From JAAERC01 sp032123495 (GTDB lineage: Bacteria; Zixibacteria; MSB-5A5; GN15; PGXB01), in NCBI GenBank assembly GCA_032123495.1, contig JAQBFG010000148.1, forward strand, positions 1 to 25,979: a stretch of 25,979 bases of DNA, read 5' to 3'. Made by a program: the position numbers and the translations under genes. The notes beneath the pieces were generated by a model that ran no database searches, had not been told where the DNA came from, and saw only the letters and a list, made by a program, of their open reading frames with translations. How positions within the stretch are numbered: the stretch's first letter is position 1; every line of letters begins with the position of its first letter. Positions 16,685-25,294 of this stretch are shown piece by piece.

Positions 16685-18085
16685 TTATTTCATCTTCTCG
16701 TAGTTTGCCATCACTTCATCAAGCCCGCCAACCATATAGAAAGCCTGCTCCGGAATATCATCCAGTTCGCCATCGGCTAACCGCTTGAAACTCTTAATGG
16801 TATCTTCAAGTTTAACAAAACGTCCCGGTTTTCCAGTGAATACCTCGGCCACAAAGAATGGTTGTGAGAGGAATTTCTGTATCTTACGGGCTCTGCCAAC
16901 AATAAGCTTGTCTTCTTCGGCAAGCTCATCAACACCAAGAATCGCAATAATATCCTGGAGATCTTTGTATCTTTGCAAAATCCGCTGCACCTGAAGGGCA
17001 ACCGCATAATGCTCTTTACCAACAATATTAGGATCAAGAATTCGTGATGTTGAATCAAGCGGATCGATCGCCGGATAAATGCCAAGCTCAGCGATCTGAC
17101 GCGACAATACTGAGGTGGCATCAAGATGTGAGAACGCTGTCGCCGGAGCCGGGTCAGTCAAGTCATCAGCCGGAACATAAATCGCCTGCACCGATGTGAT
17201 CGAACCGTCTTTGGTCGAGGTAATACGTTCCTGCATCTGACCCATCTCGGTTCCCAGCGTTGGCTGGTAACCAACCGCCGATGGCATCCTGCCCAAAAGG
17301 GCCGATACTTCCGAACCTGCTTGCACGAATCGGAAAATATTATCAATAAAAATAAGTACGTCCTGATGCTCTTTGTCGCGGAAATATTCGGCGATGGTCA
17401 AACCTGAGAGAGCAACACGAAGTCTCGCTCCCGGAGGTTCATTCATCTGTCCGAAGACCATAGCGGTTTTGGCAATAACGCCTGACTCTTTCATTTCCAG
17501 CCAGAGATCGTTACCCTCACGGGTTCTTTCGCCAACCCCGCAAAATACGGAATAACCACCATGCTCGGTTGCTACCGAACGAATCAGTTCCTGAATCAAA
17601 ACTGTTTTGCCAACCCCGGCTCCACCAAACAAACCAACCTTGCCGCCTTTGGGATATGGCTCAAGAAGGTCAACTACCTTAATACCGGTTTCAAGAATAG
17701 AAGTACTGGTATCCTGCTGATCAACTCCGGGCGGAAGGGCATGGATTGGATGCCGCTCCATATCGGCCATACTTCCCAAACCGTCAATTGGTTCGCCCAA
17801 AAGACTAAGGACTCTGCCAAGAGTCTTCTCGCCAACCGGAACCGTTATGGGACTACCACTATCAACAGCCTTCATACCGCGAACCAATCCGTCAGTTGAT
17901 GCCATAGCAATGCAACGGACCACGTTATCTCCGATATGCAAAGCCGCTTCAACGACCAGATCGATACCTTTTTTCTCATCTGTAATCTTGATGGCATTCA
18001 GAATCTCAGGTAGACTGTCCGAATCAAACGCACAATCCACGGTAGGACCGATAACCTGAACAACTTTGCCAATATTTTCAGCCAT
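16685..18085 (-). CDS. atpD: ATP synthase beta subunit
   Basis: 466 residues from the ATG at 18085, which has GGAG 9 bases upstream; an in-frame GTG at 18100 would add five residues and is less likely. The catalytic P-loop GGAGVGKT, the GERTREGNDLW segment carrying the catalytic glutamate, IFIDNIFRFVQAGSEVSALLGRMPSAVGYQ and the DELAEEDK version of the DELSEED lever are all present. It forms the catalytic sites of F1 with the alpha subunit. No damage is visible, in contrast to atpA. Confidence 0.97.
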   Translation of the reverse strand: MAENIGKVVQVIGPTVDCAFDSDSLPEILNAIKITDEKKGIDLVVEAALHIGDNVVRCIAMASTDGLVRGMKAVDSGSPITVPVGEKTLGRVLSLLGEPIDGLGSMADMERHPIHALPPGVDQQDTSTSILETGIKVVDLLEPYPKGGKVGLFGGAGVGKTVLIQELIRSVATEHGGYSVFCGVGERTREGNDLWLEMKESGVIAKTAMVFGQMNEPPGARLRVALSGLTIAEYFRDKEHQDVLIFIDNIFRFVQAGSEVSALLGRMPSAVGYQPTLGTEMGQMQERITSTKDGSITSVQAIYVPADDLTDPAPATAFSHLDATSVLSRQIAELGIYPAIDPLDSTSRILDPNIVGKEHYAVALQVQRILQRYKDLQDIIAILGVDELAEEDKLIVGRARKIQKFLSQPFFVAEVFTGKPGRFVKLEDTIKSFKRLADGELDDIPEQAFYMVGGLDEVMANYEKMK

Positions 18086-18125
18086 TTGAACTCGCTCCAC
18101 TTATAACAAACAATTATTCTCTACT

Positions 18126-19007
18126 TTAACCTTTTAGGGCCTCGGCTCCTGATACAATCTCCAGCAACTCTTTGGTAATTGCTGCCTGTCGAGCCTTATT
18201 ATATTGTAATGTCAGCGCATCTATCATTTCTCCGGCATTCTTTGTTGCCGATCCCATAGCCATCATACGAGTGCCATGTTCAGAAGCAAAAGAATCAGCC
18301 AGAGCGGTAATCATTTTTGTCAATGCATACTTAGGCATGATATCTTTAAAAATCGCCTCAGGAGAAGGTTCAAAAATGTAATCTAAATTACCTTTCTGCT
18401 TCTCTTCATCCTCATTATGCTCCTCTTCCAGACTTTCAACCGGTAAATAAGGAACATCGCAAATTTTATATCTTGCCGTTGACAAAAACTGAGTATAGAT
18501 AACACTGATCTCATCAGTTTCACCATCGAGAAAACGCTTGGTAAGTTTATCAACCAGATTACGGGCTTTGGCGTAATCGAGATTGCCCGACCAGTCCATA
18601 AAGGTTTCGACTATATTCCAGTTTCTTCTCTTAAAGAAATCATAGCCCTTTTTCCCGACCAGGATCAGTTCAACATCATCCCGGTTCTGATCCCCAAGCC
18701 ATACATTGGCCTTTCGAATTAGATTGGAGTTGAAAGAACCGCAGAAACCACGGTCGGAGGTCACCAATACCAGCGTTCTCTTTTTGACCTCTCTCTTCTC
18801 AAAGAAAGGATGGACCAACTCGCCTGAAGCCGCTTCCGAGAGATGACTCAAAATAGTCGTTAATTTCTCAGAATAAGGCCGCACCTGCATAATTCTCATC
18901 TGAGCCTTACGCAGTTTGGCTGCCGCTACCATTTCCATCGCCTTTGTGATTTGGCGGGTGCTAATGACAGAGCGTATTCTCTTTTTTACTTCTCGCAGCG
19001 TTGGCAT
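18126..19007 (-). CDS. atpG: ATP synthase gamma subunit
   Basis: 293 residues with the gamma-subunit hallmarks: N-terminal LREVKKRIRSVISTRQITKAMEMVAAAKLRKAQ, the central VTSDRGFCGSFNSNL, and the C-terminal SEHGTRMMAMGSATKNAGEMIDALTLQYNKARQ region (a coiled coil pairing the two ends). It is the rotor shaft of F1. It begins 6 bases after atpA with a weak ribosome-binding site, so it may depend on coupling to atpA translation; the stop in atpA would then matter for it too. Confidence 0.96.
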   Translation of the reverse strand: MPTLREVKKRIRSVISTRQITKAMEMVAAAKLRKAQMRIMQVRPYSEKLTTILSHLSEAASGELVHPFFEKREVKKRTLVLVTSDRGFCGSFNSNLIRKANVWLGDQNRDDVELILVGKKGYDFFKRRNWNIVETFMDWSGNLDYAKARNLVDKLTKRFLDGETDEISVIYTQFLSTARYKICDVPYLPVESLEEEHNEDEEKQKGNLDYIFEPSPEAIFKDIMPKYALTKMITALADSFASEHGTRMMAMGSATKNAGEMIDALTLQYNKARQAAITKELLEIVSGAEALKG

Positions 19008-19013
19008 AACAAA

Positions 19014-20525
<1,512 letters not shown>

Positions 20526-20668
20526 TATCTATACCCCTGTTATTATTATATTGCCTTCGTCACCAGTGACTCAGTTAAGTGTAAAACCGAATCTTTAATT
20601 ATCCCCAATATTACAAAGGGATTGGTAATCTATATTTTAGTTATCCGTTTTATTCTGTTTTCTCAGGC
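20526..20668 (-). other. Unusually long atpH-atpA spacer
   Basis: These 143 bases hold no gene. On the minus strand there is a CCAAT/ATTGG hairpin near 20605-20625 and a GTCAC-TG-GTGAC near-palindrome at 20560-20571, then the atpA ribosome-binding site AGGGG. No convincing promoter was seen. Confidence 0.4.
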
Positions 20669-21217
20669 TTAATGTACCTTCACTTTCATCAGACGATTCT
20701 TCAACTGGCTCAAACCATGTTTGACCGAACCGTCAATAATCTGATTATGAAGAATAATTATCATTCCGCCCAGAATAGATTTATCTGTTTTTTCTTCCAG
20801 TTCAATCTTTAACGATGTTTTCTTGGTCAGCTTATCAATCAACTGCTGTCGCTCACCATCGGTGATAGGATTAACCGTGATACAGGTAGCCCGGGAAATC
20901 CCCTTCGCGGCACGAATCTGCCGATCAAGCTCATCGATAATATCCGGAAGATAACCAATCCTTCTTTTCCTGACCAGCACCATCAGAAAATTGAAAAAGC
21001 TATTCTCCAGTTTCCCGGAAAATGCTTTTGTTACCAGATCCTCTTTCTGCTGGTCGGGGACCTGCGGAGCAGACATAAAATCAAGAAAGATATCATCTGT
21101 CTTCAGAAACTCACCGAGTGAACCAAACTGTTCCCAAGCGATATCTAAAAGACTCTTTTCAGCCGCAAGGTTAAAAAGAGCGACAGAATATTTTTTTGCA
21201 ACCTGTTGAGCCAGCAT
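20669..21217 (-). CDS. atpH: ATP synthase delta subunit
   Basis: 182 residues in the OSCP/delta family: N-terminal helical domain starting AQQVAKKYSVALFNLA, and a C-terminal ILGGMIIILHNQIIDGSVKHGLSQLKNRL, the family signature region. It links the peripheral stalk (AtpF) to the top of F1. It lies 5 bases after atpF. Confidence 0.94.
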   Translation of the reverse strand: MLAQQVAKKYSVALFNLAAEKSLLDIAWEQFGSLGEFLKTDDIFLDFMSAPQVPDQQKEDLVTKAFSGKLENSFFNFLMVLVRKRRIGYLPDIIDELDRQIRAAKGISRATCITVNPITDGERQQLIDKLTKKTSLKIELEEKTDKSILGGMIIILHNQIIDGSVKHGLSQLKNRLMKVKVH

Positions 21218-21222
21218 AACTA

Positions 21223-21708
21223 TTACGCCTTCTCGATACCGTCAATAAAACCACTGATAAGCTGACGCTCTTTTGCGGCATCAAGCTTCTCGTGCAGAAT
21301 TTTTTCTGCAGCTGCCATGGTTATACTGACCATATCTTCCTTAAGCTGCACCTTGGCCGAGGAAATATCCCGCGCCAACTGTTCTTTGGAACGGTTAACA
21401 ATATTTCGGGCCTCTTCCTGTGCACTTGTTTTTATATCTGAAGACAGTTTGTTGGCCTCATTAGCCGCTTCCGCGATTTTTTGTCGACGCTCAGCTTCAA
21501 TATTCTTAAGCTTATTCTCATACTCAGCTTTTAATTTCCCGGTGGCCTCTTTTTCGCTGTCGATATTTGCGAATTCATCGGCAATCTTTTGCCTCCGCTC
21601 TTCTAAGAGGCCCAATAATGGTCCCCAGGCGAATTTCTTCAGAACCCAAAGAGTTATCAGAAAACCTAGCGTATGAGTAAGTAGTTGTTGCCATTCAAGA
21701 CTTATCAT
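21223..21708 (-). CDS. atpF: ATP synthase b subunit
   Basis: 161 residues: one N-terminal membrane helix (LTHTLGFLITLWVLKKFAW) followed by a long charged coiled coil (about 35-140) typical of the peripheral stalk. Only one b-type gene is present, so it should act as a homodimer. GGTGG precedes the ATG. Confidence 0.94.
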   Translation of the reverse strand: MISLEWQQLLTHTLGFLITLWVLKKFAWGPLLGLLEERRQKIADEFANIDSEKEATGKLKAEYENKLKNIEAERRQKIAEAANEANKLSSDIKTSAQEEARNIVNRSKEQLARDISSAKVQLKEDMVSITMAAAEKILHEKLDAAKERQLISGFIDGIEKA

Positions 21709-21726
21709 TTTTCCACCGTCTTGTTA

Positions 21727-21778
21727 AATTGCGGACGCGACCGAACAATATTCATCCGGCCGCTTCCGAAATGCAATT
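21727..21778 (-). promoter_or_regulatory. Strong stem-loop between atpE and atpF
   Basis: On the minus strand the 12-base arms CGGAAGCGGCCG (21757-21768) and CGGTCGCGTCCG (21732-21743) pair with one A-G mismatch and one G-U pair around a 13-base loop. AATTG/CAATT arms extend the stem beyond a 5-base bulge. It begins 2 bases after the atpE stop. No T-run follows, so it is not a classical terminator; an mRNA processing or stabilising element is likelier. Confidence 0.65.
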
Positions 21779-21779
21779 A

Positions 21780-22004
21780 TTATCCTAATTTACCCATCGC
21801 AATAAAGAATGCGATAAAGACATAAATGGTCAAAGCTTCGATAAAGGCTGCACCGATAATCATAGCGGTCTGAATGTTACCAGCCGCTTCCGGCTGACGA
21901 CCCATCGCTTCCATCGCCGAACCTACTGCACGACCAATACCGTATGCCGAACCAACCGCGGCAATACCGAGGCCTAACATCGCGCCTAATCCAAAAAATT
22001 CCAT
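21780..22004 (-). CDS. atpE: ATP synthase c subunit
   Basis: A 74-residue two-helix hairpin with the loop RQPEA (36-40) and the ion-carrying carboxylate E56 in FIEALTIY. The residues that mark sodium-driven rings (Gln in helix 1 and Glu-Ser in helix 2) are absent: helix 1 has Ile and E56 is followed by Ala, so the ring should use protons. A near-ideal AGGAGG stands 5 bases before ATG, consistent with the need for many c copies per complex. Confidence 0.96.
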   Translation of the reverse strand: MEFFGLGAMLGLGIAAVGSAYGIGRAVGSAMEAMGRQPEAAGNIQTAMIIGAAFIEALTIYVFIAFFIAMGKLG

Positions 22005-22058
22005 TGTGTCCTCCTGATACGTTTTTGTTATTTCGTTATTCTTCTTATAAATTCCAAA

Positions 22059-22919
22059 TTAATGTGCATGCTCCTCATGCGGCAGCATCATCAGTATATA
22101 TATTGTCGAAAGCAAAGTAAACACCAGCGCCTGAATCGATGATAACAGCAATCCGAGGAAATAAAATGGTGTTTGCAGCGGTAATCCAACCGGGGAAAAT
22201 GAAAGAATAGCGACTCCTAATCCGACAAACACCGCAATCAAAACATCTTCGCCCGTAATATTTCCGAAAAGTCGCAGCGACAAACTAAGCGGTTTTGCCA
22301 ATTCCCCAATAATATGTAACGGAAACATGATTATGACCATACACCAGGAAACAACATCGGTCGGCGAACCGGCCAGATGGTGCAAGTACCCGCCAATACC
22401 AAGTCTTTTTATACCGGTGTACTGGGCATAGAGAAAAACCATAAGTGCCAGCGAAACAGTTACATTCAAACTTGTTGACGGTGAATGTCCCAGCGGAATC
22501 ATACCCATCCAGTTCATTATTAAAATATAGAAAAAGAGCGTTCCCAAAAACGGAATAAACGTCTTTGTCTCTTTGCCAAGAATCGATTCAAGAAAGTTGT
22601 ACATCGACTCAACCGCCATTTCAACTCCATTCTGAAATGGTCCGGGAATCATCTCGCGTTTTTTATACACGCTAGTGGCAATTACACATAGTACTAACGA
22701 GGCCACTAAGGCATAAATTACATTGACCCAATCGTAAGCAAACCCATGCCTACCGGTCAGCAATCCAACCAGATTCGGAAGATGCGGAGGTCCTGCTGCG
22801 TGTCCACCGCCGTCACCAGCAGCCGTACCATGCTCATCACCGCCGGTGGCTGATGCAATAACAAACGGCATCCATTTGACAATTGCCATACCTATCATAT
22901 GCGAATAATATATCAACAT
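22059..22919 (-). CDS. atpB: ATP synthase a subunit
   Basis: 286 residues with about six membrane helices. The essential arginine R216 is in LSLSLRLFGNITGEDVL and E206 in HIIGELAKPLSL. The N-terminal 50 residues include a Gly/His-rich stretch (GDEHGTAAGDGGGHAAGPP), probably extracytoplasmic. It forms the proton half-channels against the c ring. Its ATG overlaps the stop of the upstream gene by one base (TGATG), so the two are translationally coupled. Confidence 0.96.
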   Translation of the reverse strand: MLIYYSHMIGMAIVKWMPFVIASATGGDEHGTAAGDGGGHAAGPPHLPNLVGLLTGRHGFAYDWVNVIYALVASLVLCVIATSVYKKREMIPGPFQNGVEMAVESMYNFLESILGKETKTFIPFLGTLFFYILIMNWMGMIPLGHSPSTSLNVTVSLALMVFLYAQYTGIKRLGIGGYLHHLAGSPTDVVSWCMVIIMFPLHIIGELAKPLSLSLRLFGNITGEDVLIAVFVGLGVAILSFSPVGLPLQTPFYFLGLLLSSIQALVFTLLSTIYILMMLPHEEHAH

Positions 22920-23335
22920 CAGGCAGCCTCCTGCTGGCTATTTTGGTTGGTTTTTTTTTGATCAAGACCGAGGAGCACCCGCCCCAGGACCTTTAGCAAC
23001 ATTACCGCCATTGGTAAGGAAAAACCGATCACCAGATATTTTAGCTGGAAAATCGAGATCGTTAAAAGAAAATATCCCGCTGCATACAAAAGCGGGACTT
23101 TTATAAATAATAATGCCGCCGTGGCCATTTTATCCGGGCCATCGGGGCGAATTGCCACTTTGATTAGTATTGTCAGGAAAAACAAATTGATAATTGACCA
23201 GATTGCACCGGATGTTAAGGCCAGAATATCGTAAAAGGGAAAGTGCAATGAACCCAACGCCAAAATAAAAAGCACCAACACGGCGGTGGTTTTCAAAGTT
23301 CGGTCAATAAAAGATATGTCCATCGTTGTCGTCAT
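22919..23335 (-). CDS. AtpI-like small membrane protein of the atp operon
   Basis: 138 residues with four predicted membrane helices (about 14-33, 35-58, 70-92 and 95-115) and a polar Gln/Lys-rich tail. Position between atpZ and atpB, size and topology match the ATP synthase subunit I group, thought to help assemble the c ring or supply magnesium. Sequence identity to named AtpI is not evident by eye, so the assignment rests largely on context. Its start overlaps the atpZ stop and its end overlaps the atpB start, each by one base. Confidence 0.8.
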   Translation of the reverse strand: MTTTMDISFIDRTLKTTAVLVLFILALGSLHFPFYDILALTSGAIWSIINLFFLTILIKVAIRPDGPDKMATAALLFIKVPLLYAAGYFLLTISIFQLKYLVIGFSLPMAVMLLKVLGRVLLGLDQKKTNQNSQQEAA

Positions 23336-23595
23336 TATTCCTCAGGGTCTCGGTTAGCTTGCTTAATTATTTTTATGGTCTCTTTAACCGCCGCTCCAAA
23401 ACCTAATGCGATAAACAGTATCATCAAATAGGGGCCCGTCCCAAGCTTATAATCAATCCAATCTCCAATCAGATATCCAATCAATGGTCCCAAACCAATC
23501 ATCATCGGAATGGCACCCAGAAGCCCGATTTTCCTTAAATCTCGACCTCCGTCTTTTGGAGACTTAAACATTCCTGGCACGCGGCCACCAATCAC
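23335..23595 (-). CDS. AtpZ/AtpI family protein, first gene of the atp operon
   Basis: 86 residues or fewer, with two membrane helices and the family pattern GPLIGYLIGDWIDYKLGTGPYLM followed by LGFGAAVKETIKII. This group (F0F1-ATPase gene 1 type) precedes atp operons and is implicated in assembly or cation supply of F0. The start is uncertain: GTG 23595, GTG 23580 and ATG 23571 are all in frame and none has a good ribosome-binding site. Confidence 0.82.
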   Translation of the reverse strand: MIGGRVPGMFKSPKDGGRDLRKIGLLGAIPMMIGLGPLIGYLIGDWIDYKLGTGPYLMILFIALGFGAAVKETIKIIKQANRDPEE

Positions 23596-23611
23596 CCAAA
23601 ATTAATTCTCG

Positions 23612-23639
23612 AAAATAAGAATTTCGCAGGAAAAGTCAA
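23612..23639 (-). promoter_or_regulatory. Promoter of the ATP synthase operon
   Basis: TTGACT (23634-23639) and TATTTT (23612-23617) on the minus strand, 16 bases apart, directly upstream of atpZ. Its 12-base -35 region CTTGACTTTTCC nearly repeats that of the yceD promoter (CTTGACTTTCCC). Confidence 0.5.
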
Positions 23640-23742
23640 GTCTCTTTTTAACCTATTTGTTACTTTTTTCACAAGTTCAGAATAATTTTTTTGGGAAATA
23701 ATAGCGATTTTTTGCCTAACCGCTTGAATTATATCAATTAAC

Positions 23743-23760
23743 GAAAATCGACCGATTTTC
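23743..23760. repeat. 18-base inverted repeat upstream of the atp promoter
   Basis: GAAAATCG-AC-CGATTTTC is a perfect 8-base inverted repeat. It lies about 100 bases upstream of the atp -35 box and 87 bases past the stop of the membrane-protein gene. It could be an operator, or a weak terminator hairpin for the gene upstream. The rest of the 252-base gap (23596-23847) is AT-rich with nothing else recognised. Confidence 0.5.
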
Positions 23761-23847
23761 ACACCACCGATAGATTTTTAAATATTTCAGGGAGTTGTGG
23801 ATATTCTAGTTTGATTTATTAATTCCATTTGTATTTGTTAATCAATT

Positions 23848-24384
23848 TTACTTGAATATGCGATTGACTCTTGGCTGAACCATCCACACTCCAATAGGAT
23901 AAAACCATAGCATGAAAAAAGTCGATAGATATTCCAAAAAGTTAACAGAGCGTCCCTTTTCATACATCACAAGATTTTTGGCAACAAAATTCGAACTATA
24001 CACCAATAGACATATATCAAAAACTAGAAGCAACATGATTAATTTGCTCAAAAGCTCTGGAGATGCAATGTCAATGAAGGCTGTCATGATGAATAACAAT
24101 GTAAATGATACAGCAAAAACCGTACAAAAAATAATCGCAAACTTGAAAAAAGCTGGTTTTGGTCTTATCTTTTCAGATATCTTCAAGTTAATTTTCGTAC
24201 CTATTAACCATTCCCAACGTAAAATAACCAAAAATGAAAGTATCATAATAATTTGATTTATTATAACACCAATAACTAAACTGTCGGTAATGTATACAAC
24301 AAGGAAACTGAAACCCATTACAATAAACTGTGCCACAAATGCTAAAAAGAACAATTCCCATGCCTTAATTTTCAATAAAAACAT
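23848..24384 (-). CDS. Four-helix membrane protein of unknown function
   Basis: 178 residues with four hydrophobic segments (about 10-32, 35-57, 78-103 and 110-130), a short amphipathic stretch and a conserved-looking tail GVWMVQPRVNRIFK preceded by LWFYPIGV. That tail resembles one I associate with uncharacterised small membrane proteins, but no function is known to me. The gene has its own promoter and a strong AGGAGAGGG ribosome-binding site, so it appears expressed on its own. It is AT-rich relative to the atp genes. Confidence 0.75.
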   Translation of the reverse strand: MFLLKIKAWELFFLAFVAQFIVMGFSFLVVYITDSLVIGVIINQIIMILSFLVILRWEWLIGTKINLKISEKIRPKPAFFKFAIIFCTVFAVSFTLLFIMTAFIDIASPELLSKLIMLLLVFDICLLVYSSNFVAKNLVMYEKGRSVNFLEYLSTFFMLWFYPIGVWMVQPRVNRIFK

Positions 24385-24442
24385 TTTTCCCTCTCCTCTC
24401 CGCAGGCGGTCATCAATCCAGTTTTCTACTTTAATAAATCTA

Positions 24443-24471
24443 ATTGTAAAACACTAAATCCCCATCGTCAA
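24443..24471 (-). promoter_or_regulatory. Promoter of the four-helix membrane protein gene
   Basis: TTGACG (24466-24471) and TACAAT (24443-24448), minus strand, with exactly 17 bases between them. A leader of about 50 bases runs to the ATG at 24384. Confidence 0.6.
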
Positions 24472-24558
24472 TATGAAAAATGGATAAAATAAGTTGAATT
24501 GTGGTGCACCGCAGCTTGTTATAAATCCTGAGATAAACGAAGGGCTGTGGGATAATAA

Positions 24559-25290
24559 CTATGCTGCCGTAAGATTTTTAAGTAATTCAGGCAATTGATC
24601 CCAAGTCTTTCCTTCCAACAAACGACCGTTTTTCTTTTTATGAAACCCGCCCCATTGTTTGAAAAAGAACGGCACATTCTTTTTTAGACATTGCTCTTTT
24701 ATATCAATCACCCATTCTTCTTTCATCGGGCGTGATTTCGGGCCAGATTCTCCACCGACAATCACCCAATTTATATCTTTCAAATTCAATTTCGGCAATG
24801 GTCCGAGTAATGGCTCAAGTGACAGGAATTTTGTTTTTGCTTTTGTCTTTCTTAAATCATCGATGCGATAACGACAACACTCATTTTCAGCCGTCACACC
24901 CATCATGATGTTATCAGCCCAATTCAATTTATCAGATAATTTTACCAATCGCTCCGACCTTTTTGTTAAAATCTGAAACTGATGATGCGATGCTTTGGTC
25001 ATTGTGGCAAATATCCTTTTTATAAATGACAATGGCACTTTTTTGTGGAACAGATCAGACATCGAATTGACAAATATCATCTGCGGCTTTTTCCATTTAA
25101 GCGGCAGTTCGAGTGAATCGGGATGTAATGCTACTTCAAATCCGGTTTCATAATTGGGTGAACCCATCGCTTTGAGTCGTTTCGCCATCCGTTCGGCATA
25201 ACAGTGCGCACACCCGGCACTGATTTTACTGCACCCGGTCACCGGATTCCAGGTCGACTCCGTCCATTCAATTGAAGTTTTAAACGCCAT
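24559..25290 (-). CDS. Phage Gp37/Gp68-type (DUF5131) three-cysteine protein
   Basis: 243 residues. The N-terminus IEWTESTWNPVTGC opens the family signature, and three cysteines C20, C27 and C30 (C-x6-C-x2-C, ending CAHCYAERMAKRL) resemble an iron-sulfur or radical-SAM-like cluster site. Further family segments are IFVNSMSDLFHKKVP, FQILTKRSERL, GVTAENE, FLSLEPLLGPL and WVIVGGESGPKSRPM. The reaction is not established. Genes of this family occur in phages and in mobile bacterial regions, commonly beside a TcmP gene, exactly as here (4 bases apart). The ATG has only a weak GGGA upstream, so coupling with tcmP is likely. Confidence 0.9.
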   Translation of the reverse strand: MAFKTSIEWTESTWNPVTGCSKISAGCAHCYAERMAKRLKAMGSPNYETGFEVALHPDSLELPLKWKKPQMIFVNSMSDLFHKKVPLSFIKRIFATMTKASHHQFQILTKRSERLVKLSDKLNWADNIMMGVTAENECCRYRIDDLRKTKAKTKFLSLEPLLGPLPKLNLKDINWVIVGGESGPKSRPMKEEWVIDIKEQCLKKNVPFFFKQWGGFHKKKNGRLLEGKTWDQLPELLKNLTAA

Positions 25291-25294
25291 AATT

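Noticed and set aside
24385..24558. Possible attachment site or repeat in the gap before the DUF5131 gene
   Set aside because: No direct repeats, tRNA end or integrase were seen; the only supportable element is the promoter at 24443-24471.
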